64,000 nucleotides of DNA from contig JAGYKV010000009.1 in assembly GCA_018401415.1 (NCBI GenBank), positions 124,001 to 188,000 on the forward strand, given 5' to 3'. The notes under the pieces were generated by a model. That model was given only the letters and a program-made list of their open reading frames with translations. It was not told where the DNA came from and made no database searches. Of this stretch, positions 37,611 to 46,370 are shown in pieces. Position numbers and translations under genes: made by a program. Origin of the DNA: Candidatus Nanopelagicales bacterium. GTDB lineage: Bacteria > Actinomycetota > Actinomycetes > S36-B12. How positions within the stretch are numbered: the first letter of the stretch is position 1; every line of letters begins with the position of its first letter.

Positions 37611-38522
37611 GTGACACATTCACAAGTTGATGATTTCAAAGGACGCATTGTGGTCGGTATGGATGGATCCGAGAGCGCGATCCGTGCCGCAAAGTGGGGT
37701 GCCCAAGAGGCCACCTTGCGGGGTCGGGGATTGACTCTGGCACATGCCGTTGTACCTGTTGTCGCCAGCGGAATATTCGGCATGGGTGTCCCACCACGGC
37801 TTGATCTCATTGACGACATTCGCATAGGAGCAATCACAGAGTTAACCCGCATAGCTGCTGATCTTGACTGCACCGATGTTCTCATTCACGTGGAGATTGG
37901 CACGCCCAGCGACTTATTCCTTCACGCATCCGATACCGCCGAGTTAATTGTGTTGGGTTCGCGTGGTCGCGGTGGCTTTGCCGACTTACTTCTCGGGTCC
38001 GTTGGCACACAGGTCGCATCACATGCCAACTGTCCTGTTGTGGTGATGCGTGCCGATCCCCGAGCAGGTGCCAGCGAGGTCGTTGTGGGTATTGACGGCT
38101 CCCCGCACTCACTCGCTGCATTGGAGTTCGCCTTCGACGAGGCGAGCAGACGCGGATGGAATCTGGTTGCGGTCCACGCCTGGGATGTCCCCGCATACGA
38201 CCTAATTGTTTCCGCTGACGGACCCATTTCATTTCCCTTGGGCAATGTTGCTGACGTTGAGATTCGCCTTGCCGCAGAAGTTCTTGCCGGATTCAAAGTG
38301 GAATACCCTGACGTTCACGTCACGGAAAACCTGGTTCGTTCACCGGCCGTCCAAGCGTTGCTGGATGCATCAACGAATGCTGCTCTCATTGTGGTGGGAA
38401 CGCGTGGACGCAATGTTGCCCTGGGAGCCCTTCTTGGCTCAGTGAGCAATGGTGTTCTGCATAAGGCGAAGGTTCCTGTCGCGGTAGTACCACTTCCTGA
38501 ACCCGAATGGGAAGCCGCATGA
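37611..38522 (+). CDS. Tandem universal stress protein (two UspA domains)
   Basis: 303 residues from a GTG. Two UspA domains each end in an ATP-binding pattern: GSRGRGGFADLLLGSVG and GTRGRNVALGALLGSVSNG. The domain starts are IVVGMDGSESAIRAAKWG and VVVGIDGSPHSLAALEFA. Tandem Usp proteins are common in actinobacteria and respond to energy or oxygen stress. The stop overlaps the CBS gene (ATGA), suggesting a joint role. Confidence 0.94.
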   Translation: MTHSQVDDFKGRIVVGMDGSESAIRAAKWGAQEATLRGRGLTLAHAVVPVVASGIFGMGVPPRLDLIDDIRIGAITELTRIAADLDCTDVLIHVEIGTPSDLFLHASDTAELIVLGSRGRGGFADLLLGSVGTQVASHANCPVVVMRADPRAGASEVVVGIDGSPHSLAALEFAFDEASRRGWNLVAVHAWDVPAYDLIVSADGPISFPLGNVADVEIRLAAEVLAGFKVEYPDVHVTENLVRSPAVQALLDASTNAALIVVGTRGRNVALGALLGSVSNGVLHKAKVPVAVVPLPEPEWEAA

Positions 38523-38914
38523 CCACCACCGCTCAGCAATCAGTTCGCGAGATCATGTCGGCTCCGGTTCTGACAATTGCATTAAGCGATTCACTCTGGG
38601 ATGCATGGCAAATGCTCAGCGTTTCTGGTCTGCGCCACTTGATTGTGTTGGGCCGAGACAATCAATGCCTCGGCCTGATAAGCGATCGTCAAATTCTTGG
38701 TGAAATACCCGCAACCGCTGATCATTTGGGGGCCATTCAAGTAAGTGATCTGATGGCTCAAGTGGCGCAAATTTTCCTCTCCCCCGAGCGCTCACCGCAG
38801 GAAGCCGCAGCGCTCATGCGCGAACATGATCTGGAAGCAATGCCCGTGTGTACCCCAGATGGCAAAATCGTCGGAATCTTGACTCAGACAGACCTGGTGA
38901 AGTGGATCAGCTAG
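38519..38914 (+). CDS. Tandem CBS-domain protein
   Basis: 131 residues from the ATG at 38519 that overlaps the Usp stop. Two CBS motifs are visible: VREIMSAPVLTIALSDSLWDAW...GLRHLIVLG, and LMREHDLEAMPVCTPDGKIVGILTQTDLV in pieces. CBS pairs bind adenine nucleotides such as AMP or ATP; coupling to the neighbouring Usp protein suggests an energy-sensing unit. No effector domain is attached. Confidence 0.92.
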   Translation: MTTTAQQSVREIMSAPVLTIALSDSLWDAWQMLSVSGLRHLIVLGRDNQCLGLISDRQILGEIPATADHLGAIQVSDLMAQVAQIFLSPERSPQEAAALMREHDLEAMPVCTPDGKIVGILTQTDLVKWIS

Positions 38915-38931
38915 ACCATTAGAGTGTGGGC

Positions 38932-39559
38932 GTGCCCGAAGAACAGCAGGAGAACACCAGCCAACGCTTAGTGTGGATCGATCTGGAGATGACCGGATTG
39001 AGCCTCGAGCGCGATGAAATTGTGGAGATTGCTGCGATCGTGACCGAATCTGACCTCACCGAAATCGATAGCTGGTATTTCACTTGTTGTGCGTCCCAGC
39101 CAGGCCGCCCTGGACACCATGGACGAATTCGTCACCAACATGCATACCGAATCGGGTCTGATCACCGAAATTCCACAAGGGATTTCGCTCCAGCAAGCCC
39201 AAGAGCAGGTTCTCGATTACATCAAGGGACACATTCCCGAACACAATAAGGGCCACCTGGCCGGATCAAGTGTGTATGTGGACCGTGGATTCCTGGCCAA
39301 ATACATGCCGGAAATTGACCAGCACCTGCATTACCGACTGATTGACGTCTCTAGCATTAAAGAACTCTCGCGCCGCTGGTATCCCAAGGTGTATTTCAAC
39401 TCCCCCGAGAAAACCGGGAATCACCGCGCCCTCGCCGACATTCGCGAATCCATTGCCGAACTGCGCTACTACCGCGATGCCGTCATGGTGGAACTCCCCG
39501 GCCCCGACGGCGCCGCCGCTAAGTCAATTGCGGCGAACCACGTGGTGGAGCACAACTAA
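38932..39559 (+). CDS. orn: Oligoribonuclease, split by one frameshift
   Basis: The first frame has exonuclease motif [21 protein letters not shown], then derails after TEIDS. The second frame resumes [19 protein letters not shown] and continues through [17 protein letters not shown] and the final [14 protein letters not shown] block, covering the DEDDh active site. Removing one T near 39074 restores a normal protein of about 208 residues. Orn degrades 2-5 nt RNAs and is usually essential in actinobacteria, so a sequence error is likely. Starts with GTG at 38932, or 38926. Confidence 0.9.
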
Positions 39560-39624
39560 CCCATCGGTAGACTCAGACGGCTAGGTTGACGGGCTCGAAC
39601 ATGCAAGTCCATTCAACCTAACGC

Positions 39625-39701
39625 GGTGGGTGTAGCTCAGCTGGTAGAGCGCTGCGTTGTGGTCGCAGATGCCGCGGGTTCAAGTCCCGTCACTCACCCC
39701 A
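39625..39701 (+). tRNA. tRNA-His (anticodon GUG), anchor of the island region
   Basis: Acceptor GTGGGTG pairs with CACTCAC, plus the extra 5' G (39625) typical of tRNA-His. The anticodon stem CTGCG/CGCAG encloses TTGTGGT, anticodon GUG. T arm CGGGTTCAAGTCCCG, and CCA is encoded at 39699-39701. Its 3' part recurs several times downstream, marking it as an integration target. Confidence 0.96.
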
Positions 39702-40561
39702 CTTTCTCCATTGAAATCCAAACCAATTCGATCCTCAAGTAATTTGATCTGACCATTGAGCCAACGCACCGCATCCTGCACACCATCAATAACATCAAGG
39801 CCTTTCGATGCCTCTCGATATCTGTCGTTCCAGTCGTCGCCGGCCTGGCAGATGGTAGGAAATGAGTGTGCCTTTCGAAATGCAAATAAGCGTTGAGTCG
39901 TATGTGCGACAAGGTCAAGGAAAGTGTCATCTGCTTGCCACAACAACTGCAAGTCGACCAGATCATGGGCGCGCTCACTATTCGACTCGGTGCAAGCATG
40001 GATCTTCTGCGCAATCTGATGATGGATTGCCATAATCGGAACAGGACGAGGGACGGGCAACCCCAACACAATGAACATCTCAGAGATGTCATTGGCCAAT
40101 AGGAATTGTAAAGACCCGTCAGATGTGGCACCGAGTTCGTCGTAGCCGACCTCAACAATGACAGTGCAAAAAGACTTGTGATACGCGGTGAGCTTGATGG
40201 CGTAGGGCTGCATCAGATAGGAATCAAGGATCCCGTCACGGAGTCGCTGCGGCTTAGTCAGAACGCGACCACCAAATGGTCCCCACCGTGAAGCCAATGC
40301 TTTGTTCAGATTATGGACGAAGAAATCTTGATTGGCACGCCATGCGACGTCAAGATCTTTTGAATCGCGAGCAAACCCCATGCCCAGTCGAAATTTCATT
40401 CCAGAGCCACCCTTAACAACCGCAGGGGAAAGCATTTGGGCGACAACCACTTGAGCGATTGTGATGCGAACTCGACTAACACTCTGACCCGTATCGCTTG
40501 CGAATCCGGTGATTCGCCGTTCGAGTACGGCCAAACTTCCCGGATCAGTTGGGACATTCAA
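39680..40561 (-). CDS. abiEii: AbiEii-type nucleotidyltransferase toxin
   Basis: 293 residues. The nucleotidyltransferase core is visible as VVKGGSGMKFRLGMG and SKDLDV (G-S then D-x-D-like pair), as in AbiEii/MenA-type toxins. Later HHQIAQKIHACTE and RAHDLVDLQLL match the family (K and D residues). Such enzymes can add nucleotides to tRNA 3' ends and give phage-abortive immunity. The last codons run into tRNA-His, stopping within its T arm, so the insertion created or reshaped the C-terminus. ATGA overlap with the antitoxin gene. Confidence 0.88.
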   Translation of the reverse strand: MNVPTDPGSLAVLERRITGFASDTGQSVSRVRITIAQVVVAQMLSPAVVKGGSGMKFRLGMGFARDSKDLDVAWRANQDFFVHNLNKALASRWGPFGGRVLTKPQRLRDGILDSYLMQPYAIKLTAYHKSFCTVIVEVGYDELGATSDGSLQFLLANDISEMFIVLGLPVPRPVPIMAIHHQIAQKIHACTESNSERAHDLVDLQLLWQADDTFLDLVAHTTQRLFAFRKAHSFPTICQAGDDWNDRYREASKGLDVIDGVQDAVRWLNGQIKLLEDRIGLDFNGESGVSDGT

Positions 40562-41103
40562 TACGACGCTCCATCTTTGGCCAATTGAGTAAGGATGAGA
40601 TCTGTATTTTGGGCATCCAATAGTCCTCGAGTTTGTGCTTCCCGGGTTGCGTCCATGAGTCGTTCACTCAGTACTCGGCCGCGGCAAGCCAACAATGCTT
40701 GAGACAGTGGCATTGCCACCAGGCCTTCAACATATTCTGTTTCGCTCAACTGTGGAAGTCGCAGCAATTGGATTGTGGACGGTAGTTGAGTACGAACGCG
40801 GCGATCGGTTCCCACCTTGATTGTCCGCGGATTGACATGAGCGAGATCATGCACGGCAAGAACAGACTCATCGGCAAGGAATGCCCCCTTGCCCACTAAT
40901 GCCAATGCTTCTGCGTACGCGGTGAGTGCGGTAGTCGGTGCTTCCTCCATGCGATACACACCGTGCCCAATTCGAGTTAGCGCACCCCTGGACGCGAGTT
41001 TGCGCACCTCCACGGCTGGCACTCCAGCAGACTGAGCTTGACCGGTCGTCACAATTCCGTGATTGTCGATTGCCAACCATCTGAGAATGTCTCGGTTCTT
41101 CAC
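40558..41103 (-). CDS. abiEi: AbiEi-type antitoxin and transcriptional repressor
   Basis: 181 residues. The N-terminal winged helix-turn-helix (LAIDNHGIVTTGQAQSAGVP, VRKLASRGALTRIGHGVYRM in part) and the following domain match AbiEi_4/type IV antitoxins. The start is GTG with GGAG seven bases upstream. It precedes and overlaps the toxin gene, the usual order. A large palindrome lies 45 bases upstream, as expected for self-repression. Confidence 0.88.
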   Translation of the reverse strand: MKNRDILRWLAIDNHGIVTTGQAQSAGVPAVEVRKLASRGALTRIGHGVYRMEEAPTTALTAYAEALALVGKGAFLADESVLAVHDLAHVNPRTIKVGTDRRVRTQLPSTIQLLRLPQLSETEYVEGLVAMPLSQALLACRGRVLSERLMDATREAQTRGLLDAQNTDLILTQLAKDGASY

Positions 41104-41147
41104 CGCATGCTCCGATCGTCATTTTCTTTCTAGGAGGTTCACCCAAT

Positions 41148-41187
41148 TGTGTCACAACCGTACCATAATAGGTACGGTTGTGACACA
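41148..41187 (-). promoter_or_regulatory. Palindromic operator overlapping the abiE promoter
   Basis: Two 17-bp arms, 41148-41164 and 41171-41187 (TGTGTCACAACCGTACC and complement), are perfectly inverted around ATAATA. On the - strand the centre reads TATTAT, a good -10 hexamer. Binding of the AbiEi winged helices here would block RNA polymerase. Confidence 0.75.
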
Positions 41188-41237
41188 TAGTCATGGTGCC
41201 ATCAGTCCGGATAGCGGCGACTTGGAACTAATTTACG

Positions 41238-41291
41238 GAGCGCTGCGTTGTGGTCGTAGATGCCGCGGGTTCAAGTCCCCCTCGCGCACCA
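41238..41291 (+). repeat. tRNA-His 3'-end copy (att-like, second)
   Basis: From GAGCGCTGCGTTGTGGTCG through GCGGGTTCAAGTCCC it repeats the tRNA-His anticodon and T arms with one change, then ends CCTCGCGCACCA instead of the true acceptor. It cannot form a full tRNA because the 5' part is missing. It closes the AbiE module. Confidence 0.85.
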
Positions 41292-41295
41292 TTTG

Positions 41296-41499
41296 TCATG
41301 AGTCGAGACATAGTTCCCGGCGAACCCCCAGTTTCGGTGGTGGGGTATTTCTCGTTTGGTGGGCCTGAAATCGGATGTAGGAGCTACAGAATTGTTTTCT
41401 TGGATGAACGGTGACCCCATATTTGATGGCGGTTTCCTGTTTCGACAGGCCTTGATGCACGACGGATAGCACGATGACGCGGGATTTAGACATGCCCAA
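41296..41499 (-). pseudogene. IS481-family transposase N-terminal scrap
   Basis: The - strand reads MSKSRVIVLSVVHQGLSKQE then TAIKYGV, the helix-turn-helix start of IS481-type transposases. Similarity ends after about 30 residues and no DDE domain follows. It lies directly beside the second tRNA-His copy. Confidence 0.65.
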
Positions 41500-41529
41500 T
41501 TCCCGGGAACCATGTCATGAACTAGAACA

Positions 41530-41542
41530 CGTCACTCACCCC
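41530..41542 (+). repeat. Short tRNA-His acceptor-end copy (third)
   Basis: CGTCACTCACCCC repeats 13 bases of the tRNA-His 3' end exactly. It is short, so chance cannot be ruled out, but it separates the IS481 scrap from the MntA/HepT module in the pattern of the other copies. Confidence 0.4.
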
Positions 41543-41614
41543 CAATCAATCACCCCACAATCACTCAACCCACTGGCGCCGTCTGGCTTTGTTCTACTGG
41601 CATATGCTTCTGGT

Positions 41615-41932
41615 ATGTCAACGACAGATGCATTGGCCAAGGCACGGGCCACAATCGCGGCGCATCGTGATGACCTGCAGGAGTCGTTGAATCGGCACGG
41701 CGCGAGCAATCCCCGACTGTTTGGATCTGTTGCCCGTGGAGATTCAACACCCTTCAGCGACATCGACATTATTGTTGACCTTCAACCAGGCGGAGGGAAT
41801 CCCCTCATGCGTCTCGCGGGACTGAGTGAGGAGTTTCGTCTAATTCTGAGGCGTAACGTTGATGTAGTGGCGATTGACCTGCTCAAGGCACCCGTCGCGC
41901 AGACAGCACTCGTTCATGCCGTACCCATGTAA
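41615..41932 (+). CDS. mntA: MntA-type minimal nucleotidyltransferase antitoxin
   Basis: 105 residues from the ATG at 41615. The signature PRLFGSVARGDSTPFSDIDI matches the GSx10DxD nucleotidyltransferase motif, and DVVAIDLLKAP supplies the third acidic residue region. In MntA/HepT pairs this enzyme AMPylates and disables the HepT RNase. The hepT gene follows immediately, its coding sequence starting at the stop codon of this gene. Confidence 0.9.
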   Translation: MSTTDALAKARATIAAHRDDLQESLNRHGASNPRLFGSVARGDSTPFSDIDIIVDLQPGGGNPLMRLAGLSEEFRLILRRNVDVVAIDLLKAPVAQTALVHAVPM

Positions 41933-42261
41933 GTCGTTCAGCGAATGAGCGGTTCGACGACATCCTTTCAGCTATCGAACGTTGTCGGTGCTATCGCAAT
42001 TTTCTCGGTAGCAACGACAATCAGCTCTCAGAGATGGCATTTGACGCAACACTCCGGAATATGGCCTTGATCGGTGAGGCAGTTCAGGCTCTCCCCGCTG
42101 AGACCATCGCTTCGAAACCTGACATTCCGTGGACATCAATCGCGGGCTTGCGCAATATTGTCGTCCACGAGTACTTCCGCGTGAATCCCGAACTGATTTC
42201 CGACATCGTTGACAACTACCTCGATCAACTCGCGAAAGCACTAGAAGATTCATCGATGTAA
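41929..42261 (+). CDS. hepT: HepT-type HEPN RNase toxin, with a damaged start codon
   Basis: Family-like coding begins at 41929 with SRSANERFDDILSAIERC and holds the HEPN motif RNIVVHEY (Rx4HxY) near the C-terminus. The codon where GTG is expected is GTA: the junction is ATGTAAGT, one base from the usual overlap ATGTGAGT. The next ATG (42034) would remove about 35 residues but keep the RNase motif. The toxin may thus be weakened or silent. Confidence 0.78.
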   Translation, partial: VSRSANERFDDILSAIERCRCYRNFLGSNDNQLSEMAFDATLRNMALIGEAVQALPAETIASKPDIPWTSIAGLRNIVVHEYFRVNPELISDIVDNYLDQLAKALEDSSM

Positions 42262-42316
42262 TTCGACACCGATAGAAACAGCCCCGCAACAGATATGCCA
42301 TCTTGTTTAACCCCAA

Positions 42317-42349
42317 CGTGCCACGGATTCAAGTCCCTCACTCTCCCCA
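42317..42349 (+). repeat. Degenerate tRNA-His 3'-end copy (fourth)
   Basis: The stretch with ATTCAAGTCCC and TCACTCTCCCCA aligns with the tRNA-His T arm and acceptor with a few changes and one gap. It closes the MntA/HepT module. Confidence 0.7.
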
Positions 42350-42942
42350 AACAAATCTTCCCTAATTTCAGGGCGAATGAGGGGGCTTCCGCCCCCTCAT
42401 TTTGAGTTTCTGCCCCCTCGCGAGGGGGCACAGGTGCTGGTGATTGGCGCAAATAACTCACCCCCGGACTGTCCTCACGGTCAACAACCAAGAAGGCCCA
42501 CTCCATGGCCTGAATCGAAAAGCGCCGCCAGCAGTATGGTGTCCAAGAACGCGACACCGCTATCTGCCGGGTTTTATTGCGCCGAGAACGTTGGCTGGGA
42601 ACTGCTGGTGCCATCATGATGATCTCCCATCTATTCTCATTACTTCACCGATTGCGAGCCATGTGACGGTGCAACGCAGCTCAGACGCATGAGCACACAT
42701 CTCATTCAACAGTTGATTACCAAATGCCTGGTCTGAACCTAATGTGCCGGTGCCGACCTGTACACCGCAGAAATACGGGGTTTTCGCGTAATGGCGTGAC
42801 CTCGGTTCCCCAGGTCAAAACCCAAGTTACGATCATGCTGTGCCTGAAGCAGTCGGCTGGAGTGATCAGAGTCTGAACCAGAATGGCCCTGACCGTTCAA
42901 GGTGGAAAAATCGATCCGACTGTTCAAAGGTGGTGGTTTGAC
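42350..42942 (+). other. Gene-free stretch with two hairpins
   Basis: No supported gene. Two strong inverted repeats are present: ATGAGGGGGC-TTCC-GCCCCCTCAT at 42378-42401 followed by TTTTGAGTTT, a probable terminator for the toxin operon, and the palindrome TGCCCCCTCGCGAGGGGGCA at 42411-42430. The remainder to the MFS gene shows no coding pattern. Confidence 0.6.
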
Positions 42943-44175
42943 ATGCCGAACGCTCAGCGCGACCCGCGCACAACGGCCTTCCTGCTTGTTGGTGGACTGG
43001 CAGTTGCCGGAACAATTGCTGGGCAACTCGGTGCGACCTCTGCGACCACATATGCATCAAGTGGTAACCGCGGTATTACAACCGGCGTTTTCCTCGCATT
43101 CATGCTTCTCGCGGCAGGTGTCGCATCCCTGTGGACCAGTCGCATAGCTGCCAAATGGGGTGCCCTGAAGGTTTTTGCCTGGGCTCAAATTGGCGTTGCA
43201 ACGTCCTGGACCATCGTTGGAATAATTGAAGTATCCACTGATTCAAGTCTTGCAGTGCTCTTGATAGCAGCGCCCGTCTTTGGAATCATGTCTGGCGCCA
43301 CCGCAGTTCTCACACCGTTCATAGCTTCTTCCTACATCGATACTCAGTCTCTGGCTTCTTCATTGTCCCGGCGAAGTGCGGTGTCTGGTGTCGCAGCCAT
43401 GCTCGGTGCCGGTCTCGGCGGCTTCCTGATCCATGAAACAAATCCGGGCATCGGCATTGTGGCCAATGGTCTTCTCACCATTCCGCTCGCCGTGTTTGCA
43501 ATCTTTGTTCGACCATTAGCGGCGCCAAAACAGGTTCGGTCACACGCGCACCCAATGCGCAATACCCTTGCCATGCTTGGCAGGAGCACACAATTACGAC
43601 CACTTGCTTTACTGACACTGGCTTGGGCAATCGCAGTGACGCCCATGCTCACCATGATCGTTCCGATTCTCAGCGAACTCAACCTCTCACCGCTACCCTC
43701 GGGGGCCGGCCTCATGCTCGCAGGGGTAGCGGCCGGAAGACTCTTTGTGCCTTATCTGACCAAGAGGCTCCTCAAGCACCACCAAGAGTTCCCCGCCGCG
43801 CTATGGGCAGCAATTTGGACTTCAGGATTCATGCTGGCATTCGCCGCCAGCATCTTGCTTGAGCTACCACAATTCGAACTTGTCGTTTGGATGATCATCG
43901 GTGTTGGTATCGGTGCCAGCAGATTCACTTTTCGCCCACTCATCATTGGCGCAGCAGCAAAATCAGGATCACATGGTGACGAGATGTCCGGCGTAGCCGC
44001 CCTGATCATTCTAGGAACTTTCCTGGCCCCCGTTGGAGTACTTCTCTGGGGGTTCATGATCGACGCAGCCTCACCCGCGGCAGTGGTTGCCCTCTGCGCG
44101 GTTGCAATGATTGCAGCCGTGGCCACTCTCGCGGTCACCTACGGGCAAAGAACCACCCTGCCTGCGAACAACTAA
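42943..44175 (+). CDS. Major facilitator superfamily transporter
   Basis: 410 residues from the ATG at 42943, with 12 predicted helices in two halves and a short loop with RSHAHPMRN between them. No signature of a defined MFS subfamily is clear; drug or sugar efflux is possible. An upstream extension of 20 residues is unlikely to be translated. It is the only gene in its module between the fourth and fifth tRNA-His copies. Confidence 0.88.
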   Translation: MPNAQRDPRTTAFLLVGGLAVAGTIAGQLGATSATTYASSGNRGITTGVFLAFMLLAAGVASLWTSRIAAKWGALKVFAWAQIGVATSWTIVGIIEVSTDSSLAVLLIAAPVFGIMSGATAVLTPFIASSYIDTQSLASSLSRRSAVSGVAAMLGAGLGGFLIHETNPGIGIVANGLLTIPLAVFAIFVRPLAAPKQVRSHAHPMRNTLAMLGRSTQLRPLALLTLAWAIAVTPMLTMIVPILSELNLSPLPSGAGLMLAGVAAGRLFVPYLTKRLLKHHQEFPAALWAAIWTSGFMLAFAASILLELPQFELVVWMIIGVGIGASRFTFRPLIIGAAAKSGSHGDEMSGVAALIILGTFLAPVGVLLWGFMIDAASPAAVVALCAVAMIAAVATLAVTYGQRTTLPANN

Positions 44176-44616
44176 CCAGCATAATTCAATCAGCGCACCC
44201 TCTAGATCGACATTGAAACGGAATCATCCCGCGGGCCTGCACGTGACATTGCGGTAAGCCTCTTGCAGTTCACTTCAGTGAGAGAAATGCATCCAGTCAC
44301 GCACGCAATGTAATCATTGGCGGTCAACGCACTCGCGGCGTTTGAGTCGATCGTGCACTCGATCGCGAGCAGTCCGCGCCACTTCAGAATCAACTTCCTG
44401 ATCACGCTTTCAAGATTCACCGGGATGAAGTGGCCAACATTCATTCAGGAACCGTCCACGCTGACCGCGTCCGCTTTTGTTCTTTCCGATAATGCACTGA
44501 AGCAGATTGCCCAACCCTAGAGACCGATGGCGTGTGCCCCCGGCGAGGGCATTTGTGACACGACAAAAGGCGAAATCCTTCAGAAGACGCGAACGACGGC
44601 CCCGTTTCCCCTGAGG
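44176..44616 (+). other. Gene-free stretch before the fifth tRNA-His copy
   Basis: Short open frames exist on both strands, but none has a ribosome site with coding-like composition or a family I recognise. CCCGTTTCCCCTGAGGG near the end resembles decayed tRNA-like or island-border DNA. Confidence 0.4.
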
Positions 44617-44650
44617 GATGTTGCGGGTTCAAGTCCCGTCACTCACCCCA
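44617..44650 (+). repeat. tRNA-His 3'-end copy (fifth, best preserved)
   Basis: 34 bases match the tRNA-His 3' end, including CCA, with only CC-to-TT changes at two positions. GCGGGTTCAAGTCCCGTC and ACTCACCCCA are exact. It marks the junction between the MFS module and the HipBA/RiPP module. GTGAGGGAAT follows shortly after, and the same 10-mer precedes the sixth copy. The stretch 44651-44858 holds no gene I can support. Confidence 0.9.
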
Positions 44651-44858
44651 AGAATTCGTGAGGGAATCCCCCGGGGTGCCCCCCAATTGCCCCTCGGTCG
44701 GATTTGGGGTCTCCTGCTGCAGCACTTGCGATTTTCAGTAGCGCGATCCGTGACTTGGTGGCAAGGCTCCTTAGCGCAATCTCGAACCAGCCTCACTAGC
44801 AATCTCGAGTGCCTTTAGGACCGCATGGTCCCCTGGACCGCCTGACTAACAGTCACAC

Positions 44859-46115
44859 CTAGGGCTCGCTGACCACGTTCTTGGTATGCGCCTCCAGCGA
44901 ACCTTGCAGCCGGTGGCGAACTTCCTCAACATCGGGGTCACCATCGAGTTCGCCCAGAGCCTCGCCCATGGCAGCCGGCAGGTTGGCAGCAAGTTCCCGG
45001 GCTCGGGTGAGCACCTCTTCACCATCAATACCAACGTCATCGCCCAGTTTGCGCCACGATGCTGCGCTCATCTCGGCGAAGGCGAACGTGCCGCCGATCG
45101 ACATAGATGCGACTCGTTGAGACTCCGGGTTGTCGTAGGCGAGGCCGGTCGCCACGTCGTAGAGCGGAGCCAGTGTCACGTTCTCACCATCGAGCAGCAC
45201 GGCGTAGTTGCGGCCATGCGCATCCGGGGCACCAATGAGCGTGTTGTAGGTCAGGGCGTCCAGGAACTGGCTCACGTTGTCCCGTGCTTGGGCGGCGGTC
45301 TGGGACGCGCTGCGCAGCAGATGGACCACGTCTGCGGCCGACGGGCCGCCATACGCCTCGTATTTCCTTGAGGTGCCAAGCGCTTGGCAAATGTCCTCCT
45401 GATGGCGACGATGGACGGTCCCGTTCCTGGCCGAAGACCGATCGAACCGGGTGACCACAATCGCGCACTCGGACTTGAATGACATGTACTCGGTATGTGC
45501 GACGTCAAGGTTGAGCAGTTTGGCGGTACGCATGCTGAGGTGCTCGATGAGAGCCTGCGCGCGCATGCCGCGGATACCGGGCTTGAGGATGTGGGTCGTG
45601 GGCTCGGCCCCTTCGGCGGCGTACCAGGAGCCCCCCTGGAGTCGCAGCGCAATTTTGCCCTGGGTGCCCCCTAGCGACCAGTGCTCATCCGGCATCGTCC
45701 AGGACGCATCCTCGCTGAAACCCAGGGCCGCCAGGCGGATCTCGATGTCCGTATCTGAGTAGGGGACTAGGTTTACGCCCCGCGTCAGGGTCTCGGCGAC
45801 CTCGCCGGGCGGGCACAACTGCACCGCGCCAGCACAGTCCTTGCCCACCGCAGCCAGCAGATCCAGAAGATCGTTTTCGTCTGCCCCGTGCACGCGCGCA
45901 ATCGAGGCTCGGACCCCCTGGTTCTCTGGCAAGAGGGCATCCAGGAAGGTTGCCACTGGCGCACCGGTATGGGTTGTCACGCCGCGTGGAAGAGATAGGG
46001 ACAGGGGTGTCCCGTCCCCTGCGTCGGTGTACGTCAGGCGCAGAGCCCCCGCTCGTGTTCGCTCGACCTTCGCCACGACATGCCCATCAAGGAGCACCGC
46101 AAGTTCGCGGATCAC
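44859..46115 (-). CDS. hipA: HipA-type serine/threonine kinase toxin
   Basis: 418 residues from the GTG at 46115, which overlaps the hipB stop. HipA features in order: N-terminal couple_hipA domain, then SLGGTQGKIALRL, HILKP (ATP-binding Lys), GAPDAHGRNYAVLL (catalytic Asp and Asn) and APLYDVAT (metal-binding DxD-like Asp). Known members phosphorylate glutamyl-tRNA synthetase or other targets and cause growth arrest. The DNA is clearly more G+C-rich than the core genes, suggesting transfer. Confidence 0.93.
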   Translation of the reverse strand: MIRELAVLLDGHVVAKVERTRAGALRLTYTDAGDGTPLSLSLPRGVTTHTGAPVATFLDALLPENQGVRASIARVHGADENDLLDLLAAVGKDCAGAVQLCPPGEVAETLTRGVNLVPYSDTDIEIRLAALGFSEDASWTMPDEHWSLGGTQGKIALRLQGGSWYAAEGAEPTTHILKPGIRGMRAQALIEHLSMRTAKLLNLDVAHTEYMSFKSECAIVVTRFDRSSARNGTVHRRHQEDICQALGTSRKYEAYGGPSAADVVHLLRSASQTAAQARDNVSQFLDALTYNTLIGAPDAHGRNYAVLLDGENVTLAPLYDVATGLAYDNPESQRVASMSIGGTFAFAEMSAASWRKLGDDVGIDGEEVLTRARELAANLPAAMGEALGELDGDPDVEEVRHRLQGSLEAHTKNVVSEP

Positions 46116-46363
46116 AGCAAGGCCTTCGGGTCGTCGTCGCGAACCATCAGGCTGGCTTCCAACGCGTCGAGGACGCGCATGAGCCGGCCGATTTCCATGC
46201 CCTCGGTCTGGCCGCCCTCCAACGCGATGATCCACTGCCGTGACACGCGGGCCTTCGCCGCAAGCTCAGCCTGCGACCACGTGCGACGCTGGCGCAGCGT
46301 GCGCACCGCCAGGCCGAGTTTCGCCAGCGAGCGGGCGTTGATCAGTCCCGTGTCAGTCATCAT
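46112..46363 (-). CDS. hipB: HipB-type helix-turn-helix antitoxin
   Basis: 83 residues if started at the ATG at 46363. The HTH_3 fold is clear: LGLAVRTLRQRRTWSQAELA followed by ARVSRQWIIALEGG. It neutralises HipA and represses the operon. A promoter (TTGACA, 17-base spacer, TACCAT) ends about eight bases before this ATG, so the message may be leaderless. Starts at 46372 or 46399 are possible but would lie within or upstream of the -10. Confidence 0.88.
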   Translation of the reverse strand: MMTDTGLINARSLAKLGLAVRTLRQRRTWSQAELAAKARVSRQWIIALEGGQTEGMEIGRLMRVLDALEASLMVRDDDPKALL

Positions 46364-46370
46364 GAATGTC

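Noticed and set aside
41238..41291. A second functional tRNA-His gene
   Set aside because: The D arm and 5' acceptor strand are missing and the 3' acceptor is changed, so it cannot fold as a tRNA.
42225..42617. Long - strand frame of 130 codons beside the fourth tRNA-like copy
   Set aside because: It runs through the repeat and two hairpins; part of it reads like the well-known spurious translation of tRNA-end DNA (RDLNPW).
44202..44444. 80-codon - strand frame after the MFS gene
   Set aside because: No ribosome site, no recognised family and no neighbour support; kept only as part of the gene-free stretch.
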